A DNA stretch of 64,000 bases from Diphasiastrum complanatum (taxonomy: Eukaryota > Streptophyta > Lycopodiopsida > Lycopodiales > Lycopodiaceae). The position numbers and the translations under genes were made by a program. The stretch's first letter is position 1. Every line of letters starts with the position of its first letter. A model generated the notes under the pieces. The model saw only the letters and a list, made by a program, of their open reading frames with translations. It was not told where the DNA came from and made no database searches. The stretch spans positions 367,620 through 431,619 of the forward strand of contig CM055107.1 of NCBI GenBank assembly GCA_029204225.1, given 5' to 3'. Positions 35,714 through 48,938 of this stretch are shown here, one piece after another.

Positions 35714-35962
35714 GTTAAAATAGCAATGATCGACTTATACAGTGCTTTCTTATTTCGAAGGCACCACGTGTGCTCAATTCTAGAATAATCTGGTCGTCTT
35801 TCTTTTACGAGCCCTTTGAGTGCTTTTAAGCAACTTTATCTTTGTACTTGCTTATCAATTGAATATATAGTATGTGGAGAGCAATTCTGTTGTCTTGTCT
35901 TATTGCACTTGACATTGTGCTGTGGTGATAGATCCGGTCGGGTTAAAAACTGTTTTCTTAAC
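35714..35962 (+). mobile_element. Copia LTR, third copy
   Basis: Bounded by GTTAAAATAG and CTTAAC as in the other two, and again followed by TTATTGGATGCTGACTC. Three LTRs with two internal regions indicate tandem duplication or unequal recombination. Confidence 0.8.
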
Positions 35963-36115
35963 TTATTGGATGCTGACTCAGATGAGAATTCAATGATAGA
36001 CTCTAATGAGGATGATGGGTCATCAACTTCTTCAGTTGAAAAGGAAAATCTTGATAATATTTCGAGCACTGAGTTGAGAGGAGCTAGTGAGAATTCCTTG
36101 GAATTTGAATTGTAA
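35963..36115 (+). other. Acidic open segment following the LTR, copy 2
   Basis: Near-identical to 34178-34330 (one visible change is Ser-Ala to Ser-Val before EKENLDN). The frame stays open to the same stop. Beyond it, sequence continues collinear with the right arm (58980-59100). Confidence 0.45.
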
Positions 36116-37227
36116 AAGGAAACAATCTAAAAATTATTTTCAATATTTTCAAAATTTGTGGATTATCGTAACTAGCTCAAATGTATTCAGCAAGTTATTT
36201 TCAAGAAACTCAATTTAGACTATTAAAGCACCATAAATATTTGTGTATTTTGTTCACTGGGACATTTCTAAAATTTAAGGTGCTACTAGAAAATTTAATT
36301 TTTTTGGACATGGTGTATTGATTTTTTTGGTCTAAATGCATATTTGTTGTGATTTGCGAAAAAAAAAATTCGTGACAAAGCAAGTTTTGGGCAAAAATAA
36401 AATTGAAAATTGGTTACTCTTTTTTAGGATTTTGACCCATTTCAAAAGATTGTGTGTTACATCAACCATAAACAATACAACTAGTGCATTCCCTTTACAT
36501 AGTTGGAAAAATAAAATGTCTTCGCATCTAATGTTATCCAACAATGAAAAGCGATTACAACATAAGTGTCATTCAATAACAGAAAATCCTAAGCTCATAC
36601 AAGCTTTAATATATAGATACTTTCCTAAAAATAGAATTTGAAAACTTCTTGTATGTTAAGAGAGTAGGCCAATCAACAAAAAAAAACTAAGAGGCTGCCT
36701 TTTAATATTCAAATTTCCTAGATGAGTTTGAGCATTGAAATGAGTTTTTTTTCTAAATTTTTAAACTCTTTCAAAATACAATTTGTCTTAATTTTTTATT
36801 TTGTCATGGATGCAAATGACTTACGTAAGACAAACTTTCTCATGATGTATCAATCACCGTGTCTTATATTTTGGCTTTAGAAGAAAATGTGGTAATCAAT
36901 ATTAACCACTAGGTATCGAAATAATGGGTCATACTAATCATCTATTGTACATTGTTTATATCATTATATTGGTCATCTAGATGTTTTCGCGTTAAATGGA
37001 AGACCTCATAAGTATTGAGAATTTGAGCTAATAGTAAATGATTCCTTTGAAATTTCCCTTGTATTCCAGAAGTGCATTAATTTGTGGAAAAGAACTGGTA
37101 TGGCTTGAGGTCATAAAGATTTTGAAGGGCCCCATGAAAGTGTCATAAATACCATGAAGGGCTTCATGAAAAGTACAGTTCATGATCCCCACATAAAGTC
37201 ATAGATGGTCCCCACTTTTGGGGGATG

Positions 37228-37355
<128 letters not shown>

Positions 37356-38208
37356 AGAGATTATGTGGTCCCCACTCTTGTAGAGAGATAAAGATGTAAT
37401 AGGTGGTCCTTGCTTGGAAATAAATTTGCCTTAATTTTGCATAGCATCACTCACCCTTTAAGTAAGTGAATGAATTTCTTAGTGACTTCATTGGATCATA
37501 TCTTGTCATAATAATGGCTTGTAGTAACGGCCTCTCTCGTGTTTTATTGCGATATTCCCCAATGGAAAGGTCACTGAAAAATCCCTTAAAATTTTGAATT
37601 CCTTGTCATTTTTCCTTTTAAAACATACTAAGTTCTTTTTTTCATGACTTGTTCCAATAGGTTCATCTCAACGTGAAAGTCAGTTTTTCCTGTTTTATGA
37701 AATAAATTGAAGCATGTTATAGAGTAGAGTCAGTGGAAAGCAAGGTGAGTGTTAAAAGAAGTTGCGGCAGAAAGAAGTTTAAAAAGGTTTTTACAACAGG
37801 GAAGTACGGCCGCCTCCTGGGTCCTTCTGCCATGCATTCAATGCCTACCTCCCAATTGCAATCCCCAAATAATTCCATGCAGGAGTTTGGTAACAAAGAA
37901 CCTCCCTTTTGAAAGAAAGGATGATTGATTAGTGGAATTTTAAATTTTGGCAATGGAAAGACCATAGAATTAGTGAAAATGGCTAATTTATTGTTGAATA
38001 ACTTCACATCCTTGCATTTATTATATTATAAGCATTGTTCCCGTAACAATGCTATGCTACGTTTCTAATAAAGATGCTAAGCAAAAGAATAATAATTTCC
38101 AAGACTCATCAATGCTGCTATACATACATACATATATACACTCTTCTGGTTCTGAGTGATTTCTTCAACAACAAAATTTGCAGTGCATATTGCGACACGA
38201 AGTATATA

Positions 38209-39039
38209 TCAGAAAGACGGGAAGAGCATAGTCGATGAACAGCCGGATGTCGGGAAAAGTGGGCAATCAATCAATGTGGAAGCATCAGTTGCCACGCATA
38301 TGTACAGCTGATACAGTTGATTGTTACCGGAAGCATCACTGCTGCATTGCACTCCTGGAGTGTGGCCAAGCGAAGAAGTTAGAGCATTCTGAATAGCTGT
38401 CAAACTATAAGCTCCATCATCGGGATTAATGCCTGCAGCGCTGAGACCTCCCAGTGGATTAACGGAGCTTCGCAAGTTCAAAGCACTTTGAAAGTATGCG
38501 TGCTGGCTAAATAGAGACTCGGCGCATGTTCCGTGCTTGTCCCACTCATGGGTCCAAAAGCTTGTGCCATCGCTGCTAGGGCATGAAAGTGAATCCCAGC
38601 TTGTTTGTAACTGACTCTCTATATCAGATACCTGAAAGAGAGAGATATATCACATTAATTCTTTTCTGAAAATAAGCCGCCGAAGGTTAGATAGATTAAT
38701 TAATACCTTTGAGATATAAACAGGGCATGCATGAGTCAACTTCATTAGCCCTAAGTACATAAGAAAAGTCTTTGCCATGACGAATAAAATCTTTGATATG
38801 GTAAAATTGACAAGATGAGAGAGAGAGAGACGGGGGAGCGAGAGGACCTGGCTGATGTCAAAGGGATTGTTGGGATCGCAGCTGGATGGGTAGCCGCCAT
38901 TGTTGTAATTTGGCCACAGGCCGTGAATGGAAAAATCGGATGCAGGCTTTCCTGTAGTGGGATAGCAACAGCTGCTGCTAGTGTCGCAGTAGGATCCAGG
39001 CCACAGCAACATGAATGGACGATTTCGATAAGAACCCAT
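38209..39039 (-). CDS. S-like ribonuclease (RNase T2 family), left-arm copy, N-terminus replaced
   Basis: T2 RNases cleave single-stranded RNA through two catalytic His; plant S-like members are secreted or vacuolar. Exon 1 (39039-38848) holds WPGSYCDTSSSCCYPTTG and the first catalytic box SIHGLWPNY. Exon 2 (38631-38209) holds the second box FWTHEWDKHGTCAESL and the Cys-rich end (LIDCPLFPTSGCSSTM) to a stop. The intron (38847-38632) has GT/AG with phase 0. Both catalytic boxes and many Cys are intact. Missing is the normal start: family members have a signal peptide and about ten more residues (FYxLVxQWPG type) before the Trp. Here the frame begins MGSYRNRPFMLL, unlike the family. Homology to the right-arm copy stops exactly at the Trp codon (39001-39003), which is the inner breakpoint of the inverted repeat. 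Probably a truncated copy; expression is unknown. Confidence 0.8.
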
Positions 39040-41779
39040 TGTCTAAGATCGAGAGGCTACTGATGGTTCACGGTGCTTGGTCCATCACATGTGTCTTTTG
39101 TAAAAAGGCTGCGGCTTGTGTGGGATCATGTTCATGCATTGTGTACTATGTGATGCCAAGAGATCATAGTCTCACCAGATTGATGATACACGAAGGAGAA
39201 CATACACACGAAGTGCAACCCAGAACCTCAACACATAGGATTGAGAAAACAAGGTCTCTGGTTGATAGGGTGGTTAGAGCAGACAGGAGTGCCGGTCCAA
39301 GGAAAGTGCAAATGAGCATAGCGAAGGAGCTGATCATGTCATCAATGCTCAAGACAGATAAAAAGGAAAAGAGGGTGTTGGCGATGTGGAGCTCACAAAC
39401 TTTCTAGAGGAGCTCATTCCCCTGGTGGAGAACAAAAGGTGTTTTCTTGCTTGAGCAAGTATTTCAAGGTCTATCTAAAAATCTTCACTTCTTTTCAAGT
39501 CATATTCAATCGCTTGTTGTTTCTTTTTCTACAGGTTGCGGAAAATGGTAATCAATGCTCGAAATTCCTTGCGTCCTTTAGGAGATGGTCTGGACAGCTT
39601 GCTGTTGCTAAAGAAAAATTCTATGTATGAGTTTTTTCATGGTAGTAGATTCCCAGGACAGGGTCCACCCGATGAGCGTTGCTTTGTTTTTAAGATGTCC
39701 ACAAAGGGTCCTGCATCAGGTGTGGATCTTGTGGTTCGAATGCAGAGAACTAGCAATGTGATCTGAGGAATGCATGGGTACAGTTCGATCATACCAGACG
39801 AGTCCTCAGTTGGACAACAATGGGGTGCCATGTGTATGATCCAAGGTATACATGTTTGTGTGATACCTATAAAGTTTAATTCAACATTATGTATTGACAG
39901 TAGGTGGCACTGATACTCGCTGAATTTGTAATTTGTGGTATCCAGGAACTATTGACAATAGCCACATGTGAGATGAAAGAAGAAGACATCGAGTCTCAAG
40001 TACTATATTGGAACTTATTGAGCTCTATTATGGAACGTGCAGGGCACAAAAAAGAAAGATTTTCACGGGTTCATGGCAGACGAGGCACAAGCGAATTGGA
40101 GAGCAGTCCACACTGTATTCAATGGAGGCCCAGAAAATGAAATGATTGGACGAGAGCAATCGTGTCTTTTTCATTGGTTGCAAAGCCTGCATATGCATAC
40201 CAAGAAGTTTGTTCTAAAAGATCATCAAGCGGAGCACAAAGCTATATGTGAGCAATGGAGAACATCTGCCAAAAAAGAGGAGGCACTTGCACAATATAGA
40301 TTGATTCAACAATGGTGGCGGACTGGCAAAGTGAGGGACACCGACCTACCATCGATGGATAGCTGGATGAGTTGGTGGAATGTTAGAATTGCACACACAT
40401 TGGGGAGATTTCATGGTTTTGGTAAGTCCAATGATGCATCTTTAACCATCTACATTTTTAATCAGTAATTTATAAATTTTTCTTATAAGACTCTCGTGTC
40501 GCGGTTTGTATAGATTCTTGATGGAGCAGATGCAGCCAATACACCACGAACAAATTTGTCTGAATTAATACTTGGAAGCTGGCTAGTTGGAGAGGGTCAT
40601 AAGAGTATTATCTCTTTGTATGATGCATGTGTGTCTGGCATGGCCAATGCCCTTTTACAGAGTGCAAAACAATATGCCTACATGCAGGGTAGACATGTCG
40701 GAGAAGGCCCTAGCTTGGAAACTCTAATTAGTAGAAGTGAGTCCAGAAATCCAGCAAAGCTGAAGGAGGTTATAGGAACTATGTGATAAGTAGTGGAAGG
40801 TAGCCCCATGCACCACACAAACACCACTTGGAAGGAGACAAAGACATAGTACGTCGAAAAAGACGACCATCCATTGTGGTAGATTTAGAAGAAAATAGTA
40901 GCCACAGGCCAGAGTATAATTTTGAAACTATTAATCGTAGAGAGAAGGGTCGTCCAAGACGAATAAATTTTGCTACAAGCACTTCGGGCTTAGGAAAATC
41001 ACCTAGCACGAGCTGACCAGACTCATCCACAACTTGCTTAGTTGGTGAGGAAGAACAACAAGTTCACGATACTTTTTGGGCAATTAGAAGAACTGGTTTA
41101 AATAGTCGTGTAAAGTGCTTGGGTTGGTTACCACAACAAGGTAAATGTGGTAAATTAATCTCAAATTCTAATTGCACTCATGCATGGCATCCAGATAAAT
41201 GTATCTCTCCCATACCTCCAAAGGTACCCAACCTTTGGCCTATTGCTTATGGCACAAATTTAACACAAGCAGAAGGAGACATGCTCACCTTGGGGGGGTT
41301 CCAGCTTAAGACAAAGCCACTCAATAAAGAAAGTGGGTCGTCAAAAGCCCATGCATCCCAAACTGGAGTACACGAGGACACTCAACCCTCAACTTGTCCT
41401 ACCACAAATGATGCTCGCAATCCAAAGTATAGGCCAATTTTGTCACTTGTTGCATTGGAACGAATAAAAAGAGCACTGTGTATTGACAAAAAAGGTAATG
41501 GAGGAGAATAAGCATGAAATATTCAAAATTGAGATACAAAATTCCAAAGTAAATGACATTTGTTATGATGTCCATATAGCCACTAAACCGATTTGCACAT
41601 GTCCTGATTTTCAAAAGCATCTCTTGGAGAAAAAGTCCCATCTGGCGTGCAAGCATACATACTTTATCTTTCTTCGAGTCATGGGACTCGATCAAAATTC
41701 TAATATGTTCATCCATCAACCAATGTTGAAGGACGAAGAACTTCTAGTTGCACTAACCTGCTGTAGAACCTACCCTTGA
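39015..41779 (+). pseudogene. Mutator-like transposase-derived gene with SWIM zinc finger (broken)
   Basis: Spliced and frameshifted pieces share one strand. 39051-39400: a C..C..H.H zinc-finger-like start (YYVMPRDHSLTRLMIHEGEH, THEVQP) as in FLYWCH/WRKY-GCM1 ends of Mutator-like proteins. A frameshift near 39375 leads to TNFLEELIPLVENKR, a GT/AG intron at 39439-39534, then SKFLASFRRWSGQLAVAKEK. 39907-40440 is the DDE-like core (ELLTIATCEMKEEDIESQ, FMADEAQANWRAVHTVF, CLFHWLQSLHMHTKKFV). 40556-40786 and 40828-41511 hold a basic, Ser-rich linker. 41483-41779 carries the SWIM motif: ICTCPDF, then LACKHTYFIFLRVMG (CxC...CxH) and a stop. Several frameshifts and stops (39776, 40785, 41014) argue for a pseudogene. 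No terminal inverted repeats were found. It begins just inside the spacer, with its first bases overlapping the antisense RNase exon. Confidence 0.65.
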
Positions 41780-42079
41780 CATGTAAATGTCGTGACCACA
41801 CAAAGAGTTCTGGAATGACATATTAAAGGAAGAAATGTAGTGGCCATGCCAGTCGAAAGTTTATTTCCAACATGCATGGTCCATCTAGGTGACGCAAGAT
41901 TCTTCTACCTAACGTCCATTTGTGGGTTTTACCTCGTAGCTCTATACTATTGTGTCTTCTTTTACTTGTTGTATATGATCCCGTGGTTTATGATTTTCAC
42001 ACAGAGCTTATGCATGTTTGTGGATTAATTCTAAATATGGTTTGTATCAAGGATATGCTAGATTAATTAATGGATATTG

Positions 42080-42377
42080 CTACGTGTTGGCTATTTATAA
42101 ATATACTTAAAATATACTCATTGATATAAATTTGGTAAAGGCCCAAATTATCACTTAATGGAAAAAGACATTTCAAGACCCTTCTAATGTGAATGGGGCT
42201 GATTTTATTTGTGAGGAGGCATAACTTTCTCATCTCTTTCTCTCAAGTTCAGCCTAGTCCTCAAGTCTTTTGTATGATGCAATTTTATTTAATACAAGAG
42301 GTATTCTTCTCTCTCCTTCTAACTCTCCTATGAACTGAATCTGTTTGCATGCTCTAACTGCAATTGGTATCATAGCA
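42080..42377 (+). mobile_element. Probable solo or truncated LTR with primer-binding site
   Basis: A TATA-like box (TATTTATAAATATAC) near 42092 lies in an AT-rich stretch ending CTCTAACTGCAA. TTGGTATCATAGCAAATGCC follows at 42364, a copia-type initiator Met-tRNA primer site with one change. No coding sequence for this element follows, and the LTR start is not determined. Confidence 0.45.
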
Positions 42378-42784
42378 AATGCCCATATTGATTAGAGAGT
42401 GCAATAGTTTTTGCTTTCATTTACAAAAAGAACTAGTTCTTTTTTTTCTTTTCTTCAATAGACCTTGCCTTTTTGTTTCTTAATTATGTTTTTTGCACAA
42501 TAGATGTGAGAAATGCTTAGATTATCAAGAGAGAGGCAATTGTTATGTCATCTTGTTATGTGAAGAATGCATAATTAACAGAACTCCTCTTTTATGAGAG
42601 AAATATGACAATTGAAATATGTCAAAGATTGTGTACAATTCAAAAGAAGTCACAGATTTCAATGGACAGATCTTTCATGAATTTTTGATCTAAACCGACG
42701 AGAAGTAAGAAGTAGGAAAGCCACCAATTCACTGTAGACCCTAATCTGAAAATCAGCAGACAGTGAGTAAGATGCATTTTGGTT

Positions 42785-42855
42785 TTCAAGGGGGCCTTGA
42801 ACCTGGGACCAAAGAAACTTTGGATGCCAGGCTAACCAATTGAGCCAACTCCCTT
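42785..42855 (-). mobile_element. tRNA-derived SINE head (pol III A and B boxes)
   Basis: On the minus strand the block reads GGGAGTTGGCTCAATTGG ... GGTCCCAGGTTCAAGGCC. The A box TGGCTCAATTGG (42847-42836) and B box GGTTCAAGGCC (42803-42793) match the pol III promoter consensus and stand about 33 bases apart, as in tRNA genes. Pairing of acceptor and anticodon arms is poor and there is no clean anticodon loop, so a SINE or tRNA pseudogene is preferred over a functional tRNA. The body probably extends to about 42660; its tail was not identified. Confidence 0.6.
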
Positions 42856-43276
42856 GGATTGACACTAAGTGTTATGAGAGAGACGATGGTATGCTGCTTT
42901 AAAGCTTGGAAGTATGGAAAGTCCTCGTTTTTTTTTAGTGGTACTCTCTTGAAGTTTAGATAAGCCCTAATTGAAGTCTGTACTTGAATTAGTAGAAACA
43001 CCTAGTTGTTCAAAGTGGTTTTCTAAGAACACCTATCTAACATAGAAGTGGTTCATAGATTATGTTTTCTATAGTATGTACTGCTCAATCCAAAACAAAA
43101 ATTATGGGACATTCAAGGGTCCAATACAATGTTTCAAAAAGTTTTACCTTGCTTTAGAAAGTTTTCTGGCGAGCAATTACAAACCAAAAATGACTTGAAG
43201 GTCAAACATATGTTGAAGATGCTTGCTTCGATCACAAAATTGCTCGCTGAGAAATGCTCGCCAAAAATCATTCCCT

Positions 43277-44433
<1,157 letters not shown>

Positions 44434-44929
44434 TATAAAGTCCTACCAACAGGATTCTAGCCTAAGCATACCATACAAAGTAACAACACATCGGAACCGG
44501 TGGAGGTTAAACCAACCCAAGCAAACCTAGATCGTACAGATCTAGCCCCCAAGCTATGGATCAATCAGAGTCATGGAAAGAGGAGTCACACCAGCAGCAT
44601 GTAGCTACTAATCACAAAATCAAGCGTACACTAGTGAGAGCCTAGCAGGTATACTTATACCCTCCAAGGCCCATGCACCACTAGTAGTGCACTGTGACTC
44701 CTCACTGGACACGTCTACAGCCTATTCGGGCCACATCATCTAGTTCCCTAATGACTCGCTGATAGACCCATACCAACTCCACCACCATGTGTTTAGGCCT
44801 ACAACCATTAATTATGATCATCTACACATAAGGGCCCCAATTCCCTTATAGTCACAATTAACTTATGGGTTGTTGGTCTACCGGTCCCTAGCGTGGACAC
44901 GCTACCCAAGACCAGTCATGGGCATGACA
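44434..44929 (-). mobile_element. LTR with copia-type primer-binding site, minus strand
   Basis: On the minus strand the segment starts TGTCATGCCCATGACTGG and is followed at 44432-44420 by TGGTATCAGAGCC, the exact initiator Met-tRNA primer site. Length is about 496 bases. The start resembles the LTR at 25007 (TGTTATGTGCATGACC), perhaps by convergence. No partner LTR was found, so this is a truncated element. Confidence 0.6.
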
Positions 44930-46238
44930 CTAGCCTCTGAATCCTATTGGTCCATTTCTACCTCCCTAATTATTCAAATTTAAAAAAGAGTGGGAACCAT
45001 CCAAGTTGGAGGGAAACCCAACTTTATTCACTAACTTGACATTTAGGCCCTGCAACATTAAAAGTCCCGTAAAAAGGCCTAAAGTCCTTTTATTGACTTG
45101 TAACTAATCAAATAACTATGTGATCATCGGGTTGGACTTACACATGCAGGGTGCCAAACCCCTCTCACTTATTAAGTAGGTTTAGGGTTGCCTTGGGATC
45201 CGCAAACCCTCCAATAGTATCCCCCACCAAAATTGGTGGCGGTCCCACGACACCTGCGAGATGCAGTTATTGGGGACTTTTATTAGCTTTGCGCCGAATC
45301 TTTATTAAATGGTACTACACCTTCTCCATAAAGTCGAGGCGGGCAATATTGAAATCCAAGTTATAGGCAGAAAAGAACGATGGGCTCCTTCAATCCAGTT
45401 TGAGGTCGTCGATGATGTGAGGCGAGATTCCCGGGAGCCTCCCATCATTGCTGCATGAAAATATAAATGAGCAACCGACAACTAATCTTTGATATTCTTT
45501 GAGGCCATCGGCTTATTTGGATCGAATGCCAGAGGAGGGAGACAATCGTCCCATCTGGTTGCCACTGATGCCAACAGAGTTAGATCTTTTGCAAACAGTG
45601 CCGATTGTCGCACTGTCGCATCTAGAGAGTGGACATACTCTCTCTGGTACGCTTGTAAAGCTCGGTGGAAATCTATTGATATTGTCCAGCTGTAGGGCTG
45701 ATGGATGATTGGTCAATTGGGCGTAGGGATTGTGATCTTGTCTATAGCCAATCCCAAATCTTTCCGTTTATTCCTTCTCGGCATTGGCACATAATAAGGA
45801 ACGACCTGCAATTGGCGAGGGCTAGCCATATAACTCCTAATTGATTTCAGAGTTTTCTCAAAAATGGTAATTCTCCATGCCGGCTGCTCTCTGTATTTTG
45901 TCCAACTCTTTGTCGGCCTCTATCTCGGAGGTCTTGAACTTAAGGACCCATCCACCACATGAGGGCTCATGCGGATGTTGTTTTAAGAAATTCTAGATCT
46001 GGTGCTTGACGTTGATGGGCCTTCTGAATAACAGTGTGGTCCTTGATGAAGATGGACCCACTAGCACTGCCTGTACAACTAGCGGTTGTTATTCTATTTT
46101 TGGAGCTCCCCCCTGGTCCATGCCTGAATCCAGCCCTGTATCTATTGGTATTGCAGTTTGGTGCGTAGGGGAGAATTGTGGTATGACCAGGACGAGGATT
46201 TGTGGTCTAGCTTCCAATACCTGAGCGGTTGCTTTTTA

Positions 46239-48355
46239 TTAGGCGCTAATGGTTTCTTTAGCCTTTGCCAACTCATTTGAAGTTGCTCCTTTAAATCTGT
46301 CAAAGTGGCATTGAAATCCGTGAAGGGCCACTTTGTACGTTTTCACTTTCTTGAACAAATAGGTGATCTCCGTCGTTGTTACCGGATGATCTGGTATTTG
46401 TGTCTGAAGATACGCATCACGCTTAAGGGTGGTCAAATCCAATTCACCTTGGAGATGTGTGCGATTTTGCTCTGCCATCTGCAATTGACCCTTTAGCAGT
46501 TGCACCTGTTGCTTTGCATCCTACAGGGCCTTGTCCACCTGATCTTGTGCGGTTGTCAGGGCATTTTGCAGGAGCTGATGTATCCTTCGAAATGATTTGC
46601 CTGTTGATGTGCCATCTTCTTTTCAACTTCAGATTTGTCTTTGTGCTGCTTGGCGATCTTCAATTCTCGATCCTACTGGACAATCTTCTGGATGATAAGA
46701 GTGTTTTCTGATCCCAGATCTAAAATTCTATAATCCATTTATTTTTTCTTGTCAAGCATAGACTGGATCACTTGCGCAAGGCTTGAGACCAAACCGAGAG
46801 CATTACCAAAATCTTTTGTCATGGAGGCGGTAGCAACAGAAGGACCTGATGGTATAGTCCTTGGTTGGCATGAAATAGATGCCGATACTTCTTCCGACTT
46901 CAAAAATAGCTTCTTCCTTGAAACCCTCAGTCACGGTGGCGTCGAACTGCTTCGGTGATTTTACAGCTTGGTCGACCCGAAGTGTAACTGGTGCGGCTTC
47001 ATCTTGAAGGGGCTAGTATGAATCTTCAACACCTACAGTAGTATCATCATGGATTTTTTCGAATCCTCTTCCAAGGGATTGGAGTTCAAAGGGTGCAGGG
47101 CTTTGGGGCATCTCAAAAATTTTGGCAGCCCCAAGGGGGTCGGAATCATCTAACATATCCATGAAATACTGTGTGTTTGGTGAAATAGCTTCGGTGTGCA
47201 GGGGTGAGGTAGCCTGGGCAGCTGTGATGGAAGTGGTAGCCCCAATGGTCACAGACTGTCCTTGAGTGAAAGCAGGAGAAGGAAACATCAGAGTCAAGGG
47301 GAATAGGAAGTTCAGTGTGAGTAGTAGCAGGGGGTAGAAGCGCAGCTACGTTGTATGCCTAGTATGACGTCGTGACATGGAAGGCGAGTCAGGAATGACA
47401 ATCTCGCTGAGTGGGCAATGTCAACTATGTGAACTCGAGGCCTAGTGGGACGAAGCATAGAATCCAGTTGGAAGCCATGGATTTTGTTTTCCAGGTGAGA
47501 GGTGGCTAGAAGAGACAACAAAGATCCAACAGTGAACTGCTGCCTAGTATTGCTCTTAATAGCTCGTTTGGGCTCACCAGAACCAGTTATATGGTTCAAG
47601 AGGGGCTTTGGCTAGCTTGGTATAGGACTCAACTATCCTATGGAGGACTTGTGAAGTGATGCGGTCTTTCTTGAGGTTGCCAACCATCAGGAAGTTGTTC
47701 AGTAGCTGGGCAACAACGTGCATAGAAGGCTCAGTGATGGCATCAAGGAGGTATCCATCGTTGGTCTAGTGCAAATCATTGGTGAGGTCGATGTAAGGCT
47801 TTATGGCCTGTTTGGCCTGTTTATGATTGGGTGAGGAGATGCTATACCTATGGCAGCAAGGGTGGCCTTAGTGATGTGCACCTTGTGTGTTGCTCCATGA
47901 AAGGTGATATAAAATTTGGATTTCTTTTCCTTCCACGTACTGAAGGCAAGACTGATGAAATCCATGTTAATTCTCCCAGAAAAGACTCTCTCATGAATAC
48001 CCATTGTGGTAAGCAGAGGCTCCGCAAGGGTCATCCACTGAGTGACCATGCTTGTGCTAGGAAGTATCATGATGTCCGTTGCAGATGGGACATCACGATG
48101 GATAATATAACGCAAAGATTGGGAAGTATCTGTAGAAGACATGATGATCAGAAATGAAATGTAAGATGCGTGAAAGTATATCAGAAAGCAGTTTAGAAAG
48201 TTTGAAAGGCTTTGGTCACGGGAAAAATTTGCAAGAGCTTTGCTAGCACAAGTGAGGAATGAATCGAATTCGGCCAACTTATAGGTGAATTTGGTGGGTC
48301 CATTACATTGAATACTAGTTTGGCTGATTAGTTCTGAACCAAAATTTGCAGGCAT
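46239..48355 (-). pseudogene. Extra open frame(s) 3' of gypsy pol, coiled-coil-rich, broken
   Basis: Minus-strand pieces in pol orientation. 48355-47801: MPANFGSELIS ... MSSTDTSQSLRYIIHRDVPS, WMTLAEPLLTTMGIHERVFS, FYITFHGATHKVHITKATL. 47599-47312: a short uncharacterised piece. 47297-47013: MDMLDDSDPLGAAKIFEMPQ, shared with 29045-29284. 46505-46239: QLLKGQLQMAEQNRTHLQGE, a Leu/Gln/Glu heptad-like region suggesting a coiled coil. Stops separate the pieces. Two readings are possible: an additional ORF downstream of pol, as described for Tat/Athila elements (in some, env-like), or the gag of an adjacent element. No transmembrane segment was seen, so env-like identity is not supported. Confidence 0.45.
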
Positions 48356-48938
48356 GTATAGTATTGTGAAAATAGGCTACAAAAATCTCGACGAAGGTTT
48401 CTGGGGATTTGAACCTATCAAACGAATGTTTTTCAGGGCTGGCGAAGGATGAACCTTCACCCAAAAGGGTCCTTTCTCCAGGTACTGTCGTAAACACATT
48501 TTTCCAAAGTGTGAACCTATGGCCAATCTAATTTTTACATTTTAAGACCATCTAGCATGTCGGCGAAGGTTCATAGTGAGAGTAAGGTGTTCGGCGGCAT
48601 ACTGCTGATCATTCTAGCTCAAAAAATGGACTTTTATTGTAAAAGTCGTCCACCTCAAATTAGATAAATCTAAAGTGGATGTATAGTCTGAGAGCTCAGC
48701 GAAGGTTTCTAATATTGTATATGCCAAATCTAATCAAAACAATGATATTCTAAGTCATTTTTTATCAAAAATATTGTTCTTCCTTTTTTCCACACTGATG
48801 ACTTTTCTGACTTTTGCTCATCAGTCTTTTCTCATTTTTATTGAAAAAGTTTGAACAATCAAATATTGAAAACAACAAATTGAAAAACAAAAAAAATAAA
48901 AGTCCTTGAGATCAGGCTTGTTGATCTGGCGGAGCAGG

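Noticed and set aside
42785..42855. Functional tRNA gene
   Set aside because: A and B boxes are present, but the acceptor stem does not pair and no clean anticodon loop is visible; a SINE head fits better.
45151..45716. Short open frames in the spacer on both strands
   Set aside because: No family resemblance and mutual overlap in opposite strands; treated as decayed retrotransposon sequence.
46239..48355. Retroviral envelope-like protein of a gypsy element
   Set aside because: Position 3' of pol is suggestive, but no signal peptide, transmembrane segment or furin-like site was seen.
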